From positions 1-64,000 of the forward strand of contig JAFXGM010000018.1 in assembly GCA_017513195.1 (NCBI GenBank): a stretch of DNA of 64,000 nt, given 5' to 3'. The notes below the pieces were generated by a model. That model saw only the letters and a program-made list of their open reading frames with translations. It made no database searches and was not told the DNA's origin. Numbering within the stretch: the first letter of the stretch is position 1; every line of letters starts with the position of its first letter. Below are positions 45,312 to 53,943 of this stretch, piece after piece. This stretch comes from Clostridia bacterium. GTDB lineage: Bacteria > Bacillota > Clostridia > Oscillospirales > Acutalibacteraceae. The translations under genes were made by a program, and so were the position numbers.

Positions 45312-46397
45312 ATGTTAAAACAGGAACTTTTAAATCGAAATCTTCCACCGCTTAAATCACGTGAAGAAATGGTCGAGATAATGCAACGTGAAGTTTACGG
45401 ATACTTGCCAAAAAATGATTTTGAATGGTCAGTTGCAAATTATAAACGCAGAGATGGACGTCTGGCTAAAGGCAACGTTATATACTCAACCGTAGATTTT
45501 ACTCTTACCAACAATAACGGTAGTCATACCTTCACCATTCATCAGTTTTTACACACTGACGGAGAAAAGCACCCTACATTTTTACATATTGCAGGAAGAT
45601 ACCCCGGTAACTTTGTTCCCGAAGAAGAAATTGTTGAAAACGGATATAACCTAATCATTTTTGTCTATACCGAAATCACAAGTGATGACGATGACTTTAC
45701 AACCGGTATTGCACCTCTCGTTTTTCCAAACGGCAGACAAAATAACACCGACTGCGGCAAGATTGGTCTTTGGGCATTTGCAAATATGCGTGTTCTTGAC
45801 TATGTTCTTACATTAGATTGTGTTGATGAAAAAAACATTGCTATTGTAGGTCAATCAAGACTTGGTAAAACAGCATTAGTCACGGGCATGTTAGACGAAA
45901 GATTTACTTTTTCACTATCTAACAACGCAGGCTGCGCCGGAGATACACTATCTCGTGGTAACACAGGTAATCCTGACGAAAATGGTAATTTAAAAGTTGA
46001 AAAAGAGTATCGCGGTGAAACCATTGAAGTAATTACTCGTGTATTCCCATATTGGTTCTGTGCTAATTATAAAAACTATGCCGAGCAAGGCTTTGGCACC
46101 GATTTTGACCAACACTATCTTGTGGCAAGTATTGCACCTCGTAATGTGTGTGTTACTTCTGCCGAGCTTGACTATTGGGCTGACCAAAAAGGCGAACAGC
46201 TCTGTTGCCTTGCCGCAAGTGAAGCTTGGGAAAAATTAGGACTTGTAGGCTTGCAAGAGTGTGACCATTACTTATTCCCAGGTGAAAAACTACTAAACGG
46301 CAATGTTGGTTACAGTATGACACCAACAACTCACTTTTTATCGCGTCACGCCTGGATTAACTATATGGAATTTATGCATATTCACAGACATAACTGA
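45312..46397 (+). CDS. CE15-like alpha/beta-hydrolase, copy 2
   Basis: 361 residues from the ATG at 45312 (GGAGG eight bases upstream). It aligns end to end with copy 1 without large gaps. The elbow reads GQSRLGKTAL (His changed to Gln) and the late His region reads 'THFLSRHAW'. The lid region differs most ('LHQDGKKRPVILCIN' against 'LHTDGEKHPTFLHIA'), which suggests different substrates. A 70-bp stretch (46047-46116) is identical to copy 1. Confidence 0.78.
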   Translation: MLKQELLNRNLPPLKSREEMVEIMQREVYGYLPKNDFEWSVANYKRRDGRLAKGNVIYSTVDFTLTNNNGSHTFTIHQFLHTDGEKHPTFLHIAGRYPGNFVPEEEIVENGYNLIIFVYTEITSDDDDFTTGIAPLVFPNGRQNNTDCGKIGLWAFANMRVLDYVLTLDCVDEKNIAIVGQSRLGKTALVTGMLDERFTFSLSNNAGCAGDTLSRGNTGNPDENGNLKVEKEYRGETIEVITRVFPYWFCANYKNYAEQGFGTDFDQHYLVASIAPRNVCVTSAELDYWADQKGEQLCCLAASEAWEKLGLVGLQECDHYLFPGEKLLNGNVGYSMTPTTHFLSRHAWINYMEFMHIHRHN

Positions 46398-46465
46398 TAA
46401 TTCAGTTTATATATGTCAAAATTTTATGAACTGCACCACTATGGGCAGTATCGGAGGTAATTTTT

Positions 46466-47074
46466 ATGACAAACACAAAAAAACGCAGTAACATCTATAA
46501 AATGGTGCTTATTGCAATGTTCATTGCTTTAATGCTAGTAATGAACTTCACACCAATCGGCTATATAACAGTAACCGGTGCTTTTTCAATAACCCTAATG
46601 ACTATTCCTGTAGCGTTAGGTGCAGCCTGCACTGGTATTACGGGTGGCACAATTCTAGGTTTTGTATTTGGTCTTACAAGCTTTTTACAAGCATTTGGAA
46701 TTGGTTTTATGATCGATCCAAGTGCAACACCGTTATTTAATGAAAATCCTTTTGGTTATGCTGTAACCTGCTTTATTCCACGCATATTAACAGGTCTAAT
46801 TGCAGGCTTAGTATTCTCATTGTTTGAAAGAAAAGGTAAAACAGGATTTTATGCATTTGCTATTTCTTCTGCATTAGTTCCAATTCTAAATACTGCAATG
46901 TTTATGTCATCTTATGTATTGTTTTATTCAAACACTTCATTTGGTGGCGCGGTCATGACAGTATTATTAACGATTCTTACACTTAACTTCTTGGTTGAAT
47001 TACTTGTAACAACGCTTGCAGGTACAGTTATAAGTAAGGTTGTTTATACTCAAGTTAAAAGACTACACAAATAA
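46466..47074 (+). CDS. ECF transporter S component
   Basis: 202 residues with six hydrophobic segments (near 12-30, 38-60, 65-80, 100-120, 130-150, 160-185). The N-terminal 'IYKMVLIAMFIALMLVM' helix carries the AxxxA-type interface for EcfT. Expected partners are the ecfA1-ecfA2-ecfT products encoded at 33.4-36 kb. The position in the coaX unit suggests pantothenate (PanT-like) as substrate, but this is inference; the sequence alone does not fix the vitamin. GGAGGT lies upstream of the ATG. Confidence 0.8.
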   Translation: MTNTKKRSNIYKMVLIAMFIALMLVMNFTPIGYITVTGAFSITLMTIPVALGAACTGITGGTILGFVFGLTSFLQAFGIGFMIDPSATPLFNENPFGYAVTCFIPRILTGLIAGLVFSLFERKGKTGFYAFAISSALVPILNTAMFMSSYVLFYSNTSFGGAVMTVLLTILTLNFLVELLVTTLAGTVISKVVYTQVKRLHK

Positions 47075-47079
47075 ACATT

Positions 47080-47116
47080 AAACACCGTCCATTCTTATTA
47101 ATGGGCGGTGTTTTTT
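47080..47116 (+). terminator. Terminator of the coaX unit
   Basis: AAACACCGTCCAT pairs with ATGGGCGGTGTTT (one G-T pair), loop TCTTATTA, then T residues. Confidence 0.9.
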
Positions 47117-47308
47117 AGTGCAAAATTACTACTTTTAGTTTTTAAACACACAATTTTATAAGAAAAACTGTTAAAAATACAATTTTTGTAAAAAAACTCT
47201 TTATTTTTTCGAAGTTTTTTGTTATAATCTTTTAGATACCGTAGATATGGGTATAATTATGTTAAAATTGGATTTTAAATCCATAAATTATTAGGAGGTT
47301 GATTCGCA

Positions 47309-49939
47309 ATGAGTCACAAGTATGTTTACCTTTTTAGCGAAGGCGACGCATCAATGCGTGAGCTTCTTGGCGGTAAGGGTGCTAACCTTGCAGAAATGAC
47401 CAAAATTGGTCTTCCTGTTCCACAGGGTTTCACTGTTACTACTGAGGCTTGCACACAGTACTACGAAGATGGCAGAAAGATTAACGATGATATTCAGGCA
47501 CAGATTATGGAATACATCGACAAAATGGAAGGCATCACCGGTAAGAAATTCGGTGACAAAGAAAATCCATTGCTCGTTTCTGTTCGTTCAGGTGCACGCG
47601 CTTCTATGCCCGGTATGATGGATACCATTCTTAACCTTGGTCTTAACGAAGACGTTGTTGAAACAATGGCTGCAAAGAGCGGTAATGCTCGTTGGGCTTA
47701 TGACTGCTACAGAAGATTTATTCAAATGTATTCTGATGTAGTTATGGAAGTTGGTAAGAAATATTTTGAAGAGCTTATCGACAAAATGAAGGAAGAAAAA
47801 GGCGTAACTCAAGACGTTGAGCTTACTGCTGAAGATCTTAAAGAGCTTGCTACACAGTTCAAGGCTGAATACAAGTCAAAAATTGGTAAGGACTTCCCTA
47901 CCGATCCTAAAGAACAGCTTATGGGCGCTGTTGAAGCAGTTTTCCGTTCATGGGACAACCCCCGTGCAAACGTTTACCGTCGTGACAACGATATTCCTTA
48001 TTCTTGGGGTACCGCTGTTAACGTACAGATGATGGCATTTGGTAACATGGGTGACAACTGTGGTACAGGTGTTGCATTTACACGTGACCCAGCTACAGGT
48101 GAACCTGGTCTTATGGGTGAATTCCTCACCAACGCTCAGGGTGAAGACGTTGTTGCAGGTGTTCGTACACCAATGCCAATCGCAGAAATGGCGGAGAAAT
48201 TCCCTGCTGCTTTTGAAGAATTTAACAAGGTTTGTGCAATTCTTGAAGACCACTACCGCGATATGCAGGATATGGAATTCACAGTAGAAGACGGTAAGCT
48301 CTATATGCTTCAGACACGTAACGGTAAGCGTACAGCTAAGGCTGCTCTTAAGATTGCTTGTGACCTCGTTGACGAAGGTATGATCGATAAGAAACAGGCT
48401 GTTGCTATGATCGATCCTCGTAACCTTGACACACTTCTCCATCCACAGTTTGATGCTAAAGCTCTTAAGGCTGCTACCCCTGCCGGTAAGGGTCTTGGCG
48501 CTTCTCCAGGTGCTGCTTGCGGTAAGGTTGTATTTACTGCTGAAGATGCAGAGGCTTGGAACGCACGTGGCGAAAAGGTTGTTCTTGTTCGTCTTGAGAC
48601 CTCACCTGAAGATATTACAGGTATGAAGGCTTCTCAGGGTATTCTTACAGTTCGTGGCGGTATGACTTCTCACGCTGCCGTTGTTGCTCGTGGTATGGGT
48701 ACTTGCTGTGTATCCGGTTGCGGCGACATCATTATGGATGAAGAAAACAAGAAGTTTACACTTGCTGGCAAAACCTACAACGAAGGCGACTTCATTTCTA
48801 TTGACGGTTCTACCGGTAACATTTATGACGGCATTATCCCAACTGTTGATGCTGAAATCGCTGGCGAATTTGGTCGTATTATGGATTGGGCTGACGAGTT
48901 CCGTACTCTTAAGGTTCGTACAAATGCTGACACACCTGCTGATGCTAAAAAGGCTCGCGAATTGGGTGCTGAAGGTATCGGCCTTTGCCGTACCGAGCAT
49001 ATGTTCTTCGAAGCTGACAGAATTGCTGCTTTCCGTGAAATGATTTGCGCTGACACAGTTGAAGAACGCGAAGCCGCTCTTGACAAGATTCTCCCCTATC
49101 AGCAAGGCGACTTTGAAAAGCTTTACGAAGCACTTGAAGGCTGCCCTGTTACCATTCGTTTCCTCGATCCACCTCTACACGAGTTCGTTCCTACCGAGGA
49201 AGCTGACATTGCGGCTTTGGCTGCTGCTCAGGGCAAGACTGTTGCTGACATTAAGAATATCATTACAGGTCTTCACGAATTCAACCCAATGATGGGTCAT
49301 CGTGGTTGCCGTTTGGCAGTTACCTATCCTGAAATTGCTGCTATGCAGACAAAGGCTGTTATTCGTGCAGCTATCAACGTGAAGTCTGCTCATCCTGATT
49401 GGGACCTTGTTCCTGAAATTATGATTCCTCTTACCGGTGAAGTTAAGGAAATGAAGTTCGTTAAGAACATCGTTGTTGCTACTGCTGACGCTGAAATCGC
49501 TGCTGCAGGCGCTGACCTTAAGTACGAAGTAGGTACCATGATGGAAATTCCACGTGCTTGCCTTACTGCTGACGAAATTGCTAACGAAGCTGAATTCTTC
49601 TGCTTTGGTACAAACGACCTTACCCAGATGACATTCGGTTTCAGCCGTGATGATGCTGGTAAGTTCCTTACAGCTTACTACGACAGCAAGATTTATGAAA
49701 ATGATCCATTTGCTAAGCTTGACCAGAACGGTGTAGGTAAACTTATGAATATGGCCGTTACTCTTGGTAAGAAGGTTCGTCCTACAATGCACTGCGGTAT
49801 CTGCGGTGAGCACGGTGGCGACCCAGTATCTGTAGAGTTCTGCCACAAGATTGGTCTTGATTATGTATCATGCTCACCATTCCGTGTGCCGATCGCTCGT
49901 CTTGCTGCTGCTCAGGCTGCTATCAAAGAATCTAAGTAA
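47309..49939 (+). CDS. ppdK: Pyruvate, phosphate dikinase
   Basis: 876 residues, full length. N-terminal ATP-grasp domain ('LLGGKGANLAEM', 'VSVRSGARASMPGMMD'), central phosphohistidine domain with the catalytic His in 'GGMTSHAAVVARGMG' near residue 455, and the C-terminal PEP-binding TIM barrel ('GTNDLTQMTFGFSRDD', 'MHCGICGEHGGDP'). It interconverts pyruvate and PEP using ATP/AMP and phosphate, and serves glycolysis or gluconeogenesis in anaerobes. TAGGAGG precedes the ATG. Codon use is visibly more biased than in its neighbours, which fits high expression. Its last eight codons recur downstream at 50577-50600 and 51326-51349. Confidence 0.97.
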   Translation: MSHKYVYLFSEGDASMRELLGGKGANLAEMTKIGLPVPQGFTVTTEACTQYYEDGRKINDDIQAQIMEYIDKMEGITGKKFGDKENPLLVSVRSGARASMPGMMDTILNLGLNEDVVETMAAKSGNARWAYDCYRRFIQMYSDVVMEVGKKYFEELIDKMKEEKGVTQDVELTAEDLKELATQFKAEYKSKIGKDFPTDPKEQLMGAVEAVFRSWDNPRANVYRRDNDIPYSWGTAVNVQMMAFGNMGDNCGTGVAFTRDPATGEPGLMGEFLTNAQGEDVVAGVRTPMPIAEMAEKFPAAFEEFNKVCAILEDHYRDMQDMEFTVEDGKLYMLQTRNGKRTAKAALKIACDLVDEGMIDKKQAVAMIDPRNLDTLLHPQFDAKALKAATPAGKGLGASPGAACGKVVFTAEDAEAWNARGEKVVLVRLETSPEDITGMKASQGILTVRGGMTSHAAVVARGMGTCCVSGCGDIIMDEENKKFTLAGKTYNEGDFISIDGSTGNIYDGIIPTVDAEIAGEFGRIMDWADEFRTLKVRTNADTPADAKKARELGAEGIGLCRTEHMFFEADRIAAFREMICADTVEEREAALDKILPYQQGDFEKLYEALEGCPVTIRFLDPPLHEFVPTEEADIAALAAAQGKTVADIKNIITGLHEFNPMMGHRGCRLAVTYPEIAAMQTKAVIRAAINVKSAHPDWDLVPEIMIPLTGEVKEMKFVKNIVVATADAEIAAAGADLKYEVGTMMEIPRACLTADEIANEAEFFCFGTNDLTQMTFGFSRDDAGKFLTAYYDSKIYENDPFAKLDQNGVGKLMNMAVTLGKKVRPTMHCGICGEHGGDPVSVEFCHKIGLDYVSCSPFRVPIARLAAAQAAIKESK

Positions 49940-49960
49940 TTAGATTAATAAGACAAAGTT

Positions 49961-49991
49961 ATCCGCCCGAAGCAATTCGGGCGGATTTTTT
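49961..49991 (+). terminator. Terminator of ppdK
   Basis: ATCCGCCCGAA and TTCGGGCGGAT, loop GCAA, then six T. A near-copy lies at 50625 and a more diverged one at 51366. Confidence 0.93.
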
Positions 49992-50013
49992 GCAATGTGT
50001 TTTTGTTTCTCTA

Positions 50014-50042
50014 TTGCAAATAAGTTTAGTTTTTACTATAAT
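50014..50042 (+). promoter_or_regulatory. Promoter of cassette gene A
   Basis: TTGCAA (50014-50019), a 17-bp spacer and TATAAT (50037-50042). The ATG lies 20 bp after the -10 box, so the 5' leader is barely longer than the ribosome site. Confidence 0.75.
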
Positions 50043-50061
50043 TAAATTGAGAGGTGATTTT

Positions 50062-50550
50062 ATGAACGACTATATAAAACAATGTGTAAATTCAAGGATT
50101 GACTTTTTCAACAAATATTATACGGTGCCAGCAGAACTAAAACCCGAAGTCGAAGCTTTTATTAATGAAATTAATAAATTGGGTGATGCGGCAACTGATG
50201 CCGTGGATTTTGAAAATAAGTTTGCTTCAAGCGAACTAAGCGAGCGCTTCAACAGTCTGCTTACTCGTTGTATCCCGAAAGCATATAATATGACAAATGA
50301 GGAAAAGCAGCATTCAAAAGAAACTGCAAAAGAAATTTTCAAAGAGGACCGTTCCCGTATTATCAAGGAAGCTGCAGAAGAAGCGGTAGAGCACGCTACT
50401 ATTATGGCCAACGAAGAACTAATCGCTAAACGTAGAGAATCAATGATAGAAGAGGGTGTGTTTGACGAATACACTCGAGCCTCAAACGCCGCAGATATTA
50501 TAACCGAAAGCGGCAGCTTTTTAAAAAACCTCTTTAAAAAGAAAAAATAA
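50062..50550 (+). CDS. Cassette gene A, helical charged protein of unknown function
   Basis: 162 residues from the ATG at 50062 (GAGGTG six bases upstream; a longer in-frame start would cross the promoter). The sequence is almost wholly helical and highly charged ('EEKQHSKETAKEIFKEDRSR', 'AAEEAVEHATIMANEEL') and ends in a basic amphipathic tail (FLKNLFKKKK) that could bind a membrane or nucleic acid. It has no signal peptide or recognised domain. It is enclosed by its own promoter and a terminator that copies that of ppdK. Confidence 0.7.
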   Translation: MNDYIKQCVNSRIDFFNKYYTVPAELKPEVEAFINEINKLGDAATDAVDFENKFASSELSERFNSLLTRCIPKAYNMTNEEKQHSKETAKEIFKEDRSRIIKEAAEEAVEHATIMANEELIAKRRESMIEEGVFDEYTRASNAADIITESGSFLKNLFKKKK

Positions 50551-50552
50551 TT

Positions 50553-50600
50553 CCACTTTTGCCTATTGGAACACAAGCTGCTATTAAAAAAAGCAAATAA
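50553..50600 (+). pseudogene. Degraded copy of the ppdK C-terminal codons (copy 2)
   Basis: Translated in phase the 48 bases read PLLPIGTQAAIKKSK-stop, against VPIARLAAAQAAIKESK-stop at the end of ppdK. The match covers QAAIK, then SK and the stop, and continues into the following bases and terminator. It starts three bases after the stop codon of gene A. Confidence 0.6.
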
Positions 50601-50624
50601 TTGCTGACTTTATAAAGCAAAACT

Positions 50625-50655
50625 ATCCGCTTGAAGAAATTCGGGCGGATTTTTG
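50625..50655 (+). terminator. Terminator after cassette A
   Basis: ATCCGCTTGAA pairs with TTCGGGCGGAT (two T-G pairs), followed by TTTTTG. The right arm is identical to that of the ppdK terminator. Confidence 0.88.
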
Positions 50656-50662
50656 TATTGTA

Positions 50663-50691
50663 TTGAAAATAGTATTTCTTTTTGTTATAAT
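50663..50691 (+). promoter_or_regulatory. Promoter of cassette gene B
   Basis: TTGAAA (50663-50668), a 17-bp spacer and TATAAT (50686-50691). As in cassette A the ATG lies exactly 20 bp after the -10 box, with the same GAGGTGAT ribosome site. Confidence 0.75.
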
Positions 50692-50710
50692 AAATTTAAG
50701 AGGTGATATT

Positions 50711-51300
50711 ATGGGATTGTTTGATAAGCTTAAGAAGAAAGAAAATACCACAAAGTGCAATCAAGTTCAGAATGCTGATTTAATTAAGGCAGCAATACAA
50801 ACAACCTGTTCTAATTTGATACAACATTGTCGTGACGCAAACTTGCCCTATGAAATCACACATAAATATCAAAAGGGTATGATTATCAGAGAAAAAGGGT
50901 TCGTAGATGCAACTGCACTATCAGGAGGTATTGTTACAAATCACAGATATATAATACTGTCAAACCACATGGCATCCCTCGCCCAATTTGAAGGTGATAA
51001 ACAATGGGCATTGTGTGTTGCTAATAGGGATTCTCGTTTCTTGGTTTTGGGCAAGGCCGAAGACAAAGGAAGACGTGTTACAGTTTTACTGCACCTTAAT
51101 GATGATTCTTGGCAATTATTTAAATCCATTGCATTGATACGAGCATTTTCCAAAACCTACTGAATGATTGTTATAATAGTTTCAAAGAATGCATTTTCAA
51201 AGAACCTATTGCCTCTGTTTCAACAGATGAATGGTTTGCAAGATGTCAATTTCCTGTCGGCATGAGCGACAGCGGAGAATTCTTCCTAGTTGATGACTAA
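50711..51300 (+). pseudogene. Cassette gene B, unknown protein with a probable frameshift
   Basis: The first frame gives 150 residues (50711-51163) and stops at TGA after 'RAFSKTY'. Another frame overlaps from about 51140 and runs to TAA at 51298-51300, coding 'QNLLNDCYNSFKECIFKEP' and ending 'GEFFLVDD'. It ends exactly where the ppdK-tail remnant starts, as gene A does. A single base change near the A/T and C/A runs at 51144-51160 would join the frames into about 195 residues. No domain is recognised; the N-terminus 'MGLFDKLKKKEN' is a common cytoplasmic start. It could be a decayed gene, a sequencing error, or a truly shorter protein. Confidence 0.55.
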
Positions 51301-51301
51301 T

Positions 51302-51349
51302 TTCCCTCTTTTGCTGATAGCAGGACAGGCTGCTATCAAAAAATATTGA
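51302..51349 (+). pseudogene. Degraded copy of the ppdK C-terminal codons (copy 3)
   Basis: In phase the bases read FPLLLIAGQAAIKKY-stop, closely related to copy 2 (PLLPIGTQAAIKKSK) and to the end of ppdK. It starts one base after the stop of the extended gene B frame. The following 'TGACTTTATAAA' is shared with copy 2. Confidence 0.55.
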
Positions 51350-51365
51350 CTTTATAAAACAATCT

Positions 51366-51396
51366 ATCCCCTTGGATTTCTCCAAGGGGATTTTTA
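51366..51396. terminator. Terminator after cassette B
   Basis: ATCCCCTTGGA and TCCAAGGGGAT, loop TTTC, then five T. The left edge resembles the other two terminators (ATCC...), but the core differs. It can also stop the leftward gene that ends at 51411. Confidence 0.88.
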
Positions 51397-51410
51397 TATA
51401 TGAATAATTT

Positions 51411-52655
51411 TTACACAAAAAATTCTTCTATTACGTCTTTACCGTCAAGATATTCTAACATATTAAAGCCGAGCAGGTTCCAGCTTGAAAAGCCTTTGTT
51501 AAAAATGCCCTCACCTGTTTCGGGATCATAATATTCGTGAAAAGCACCGTTCTTTTCAAAATCAAGTGCTAAAAGGTCAAGAGTTTTTGTTGCTAATTCT
51601 TTTGCCTCGGCTTTATAACCATATCGGTCAAGCGCCTTAAACACAAAGTAGTTAGAAAGTATCCAAACGCCACCCTGCCAGCTTGATGGATTACCTGTGC
51701 CCACAAGGCGGTACATTTTTTCATATTTTGAAAGACTTCTTACTCCATAAGGTGCCCAAAATCCCTTTTCATCTAAAAGATTTTCTTTTACAATTCTTTC
51801 TGCCTGTTCTTTGGTTGGAATACCTGCCCAAAGCGGTAAAAAGTTGCTCCAACAGCCAAGACGTTGAATGAGTGTAGAATAATGTCTTGGCGCGCCCGAA
51901 TGTAACCAAACATCTTTATCAATAGGACGAAGATTAATATCGCAACTGTAGTACGTCCCATCCTTTTCGTCATAGCAATGCTGGTTTATCGCGTTTTTAA
52001 GCTCAAGCTGTCTTGTTTTATAATATTTTGCATCTTCGGCATTGCCGATAAAATCAGCCAAGTGCGCCATTGCGCCGAGTTCCATATACATTAAAGTATT
52101 AATATAAATAGAAGCCGAGCTGTTATCGGGGCGGTAGAAGGTTGATGGGTCATTATCTACACCGATAGCAAAATCATCAAAGAAATAGAACAGTCCGCTT
52201 TCATGTTTAGCATTGTTTTCATAAAAACTGTTAAATGCTTTAAGCTTTGGAAAAATTTCTTTTACCCACTCTTTGTCAGGATTATATTTGTTAATAAAAG
52301 CAACGTGTTGCGCAAGAACGGGTTTATGTATATTTTTATGCGGAACAAAGTTGCAAAAGTTTTTCGTTTTATCAGCAAAAATTACAATTTCAATGCTACC
52401 GTCCTCCTTTTGCTTATTTAAAAAGTTCATAACCGAACCTTTTTCGTGCGGTAGCAATTCATCCTGCTTATTCTGATAAGTAGCAATCTGGCGTAAAGCG
52501 ATATTATTTACCCAATTGCCCCAGTCCCAAAGCTGTGACGGATAACTACTGTTACCTGTTACAACAATACAAGGATGCTCAAAATCTCCATATGGCTTTG
52601 CCCATAAAATTTTGGATAAATTTAACATATATTCTTTTAAAGGGTTATAATTCAT
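51411..52655 (-). CDS. GH63/MGH1-like (alpha/alpha)6-barrel glycosidase
   Basis: 414 residues, ATG with AGGTG seven bases upstream. 'SSYPSQLWDWGNWVNNIAL' near the start, 'DNSSASIYINTLMYMELGAMA', 'GCWSNFLPLWAGIPTKEQAE' and 'NPSSWQGGVWILSNYFVFKA' fit the GH63/mannosylglycerate-hydrolase-like group of inverting glycosidases. There is no signal peptide, so the substrate is intracellular. It lies alone on the minus strand. Trehalase-like (GH37) is a less likely reading. The exact glycoside is unknown. Confidence 0.78.
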   Translation of the reverse strand: MNYNPLKEYMLNLSKILWAKPYGDFEHPCIVVTGNSSYPSQLWDWGNWVNNIALRQIATYQNKQDELLPHEKGSVMNFLNKQKEDGSIEIVIFADKTKNFCNFVPHKNIHKPVLAQHVAFINKYNPDKEWVKEIFPKLKAFNSFYENNAKHESGLFYFFDDFAIGVDNDPSTFYRPDNSSASIYINTLMYMELGAMAHLADFIGNAEDAKYYKTRQLELKNAINQHCYDEKDGTYYSCDINLRPIDKDVWLHSGAPRHYSTLIQRLGCWSNFLPLWAGIPTKEQAERIVKENLLDEKGFWAPYGVRSLSKYEKMYRLVGTGNPSSWQGGVWILSNYFVFKALDRYGYKAEAKELATKTLDLLALDFEKNGAFHEYYDPETGEGIFNKGFSSWNLLGFNMLEYLDGKDVIEEFFV

Positions 52656-52786
52656 TGAAATTCACCTCATAACTAAAAATATAACATAAGTATAATTGTT
52701 TTACAAACAATTTACGTTGTACTTTTAAAGTGAATTATTGTACTTTTTAGCAAATTCTTGTAAATAGTTGTTTAATGTTTTGGTTA

Positions 52787-53494
52787 TTAAACCATAGTTT
52801 TTTTCTTATTATTTTTAATTATAAAAATCGAATAAATTATTGGAACGATAATTAAAAATATTGGAGCTATATATAATGTAATACTGTTTTCTTCAACAAA
52901 AATAGAAAGTGAATTGTTAACTGCGTGTGCTAATATACAAGGAATAAGGGATTTGCTTTTGTAGAATATTATAACAAACAAAAAACCAATTGACGTTGCG
53001 TAGCATATCTGCAATAAGGTAGGAATTACGTCAGCGCCATTAAATAGATTTATAATATGACCAATTCCAAAGGTAACCGAGCTTACAATGACGGCCAATT
53101 TGCGATTATCTTTTTCCATCATTTTAAATAAAAATCCGCGGAAAATTAGTTCTTCAATAATGCCGACATTTAACATTGTGATAATATGAAAAGCAATTTC
53201 ACTGTATGTATTATTTATGTTAATTCCTGACCATAAGTTTACAGAAACAATTAAGACCAGTGGGATAAAATACAAAAAGCTTTTTACGTTATCGGGCTTT
53301 GTTAGTCCATAATATTTTGTTTTCTTTAAAATGACTACTAATAGCAATAAAATAATTGAAAATATTGTATTTACTATTGCCGTTCTGTAATCGGTAACTC
53401 CAAAGTTATTTAAGCAAATAGAGTTGCTTAAAACATATAGAATAATTAGTGCAATGGTTACAAGCATATCATGTTTATCAAAAAATTTTCGCAT
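52787..53494 (-). CDS. CPBP family intramembrane metalloprotease
   Basis: 235 residues with seven to eight hydrophobic helices. Catalytic motifs of the CAAX protease/bacteriocin-processing family: EELIFRG (EExxxR) near residue 115, 'FGIGH' near 150, and 'HAVNNSLS' near 190. In bacteria such proteins mature peptides, give bacteriocin immunity or tune envelope signals. No bacteriocin-like gene is visible next to it. It has 126-131 bp gaps on both sides and stands alone. Confidence 0.85.
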   Translation of the reverse strand: MRKFFDKHDMLVTIALIILYVLSNSICLNNFGVTDYRTAIVNTIFSIILLLLVVILKKTKYYGLTKPDNVKSFLYFIPLVLIVSVNLWSGININNTYSEIAFHIITMLNVGIIEELIFRGFLFKMMEKDNRKLAVIVSSVTFGIGHIINLFNGADVIPTLLQICYATSIGFLFVIIFYKSKSLIPCILAHAVNNSLSIFVEENSITLYIAPIFLIIVPIIYSIFIIKNNKKKTMV

Positions 53495-53620
53495 AACTCA
53501 CCTGCTTTCAATTTGATAAGTAAATTATATAGTATTTATGTAAAAATTTCAATTAAGTTTTTATTGTTTAATTTTGATAAATGGTATATAATTATTTCAT
53601 AAAAAATAAGGAGAGTTTGT

Positions 53621-53908
53621 ATGTACACAATTTACGTTAAGTTTGAATGCTTACCAAATAAAAGAGAGGCATTTATTGACAAAGTTAAAAAAACCGGCGT
53701 TTTAGATTCGATAAGAGCCGAAAACGGATGTATTAGATACGATTATTATCTATCCGAAAAGGACGATAACGAGCTTTTGCTTATTGAACAATGGGAATCT
53801 AAAGAACATCAACAAATACATATTAAGCAGCCACATATGGACACGCTACGCAGTTTTAAGGGCGATTATATAACAAACACCATTTTAGGTGAAATAGAGC
53901 TATTATAA
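53621..53908 (+). CDS. Antibiotic biosynthesis monooxygenase (ABM) domain protein
   Basis: 95 residues, a single ABM/YgiN-like ferredoxin fold: 'YTIYVKFECLPNKREAF', 'AENGCIRYDYYLS', 'LLLIEQWESKEHQQIHIKQP' and the 'HMDTLRSF' helix. Members act as cofactor-free quinol or aromatic monooxygenases, or as heme-degrading enzymes. The heme-binding asparagine of IsdG types is not evident, so a YgiN-like role is more likely. GGAGAG lies upstream of the ATG. Confidence 0.82.
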   Translation: MYTIYVKFECLPNKREAFIDKVKKTGVLDSIRAENGCIRYDYYLSEKDDNELLLIEQWESKEHQQIHIKQPHMDTLRSFKGDYITNTILGEIELL

Positions 53909-53911
53909 ATT

Positions 53912-53941
53912 TAAAAACTCCCGTCAAAACGGGAGTTTTTA
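53912..53941. terminator. Bidirectional terminator
   Basis: AAAAACTCCCGT and ACGGGAGTTTTT with loop CAAA. It separates the rightward ABM gene from the leftward GH20 gene. Confidence 0.92.
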
Positions 53942-53943
53942 GT

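Noticed and set aside
46398..46465. Riboswitch in front of the ECF S component
   Set aside because: Only a short ACTGC/GCAGT stem is visible in 68 bases; no known vitamin riboswitch fold fits.
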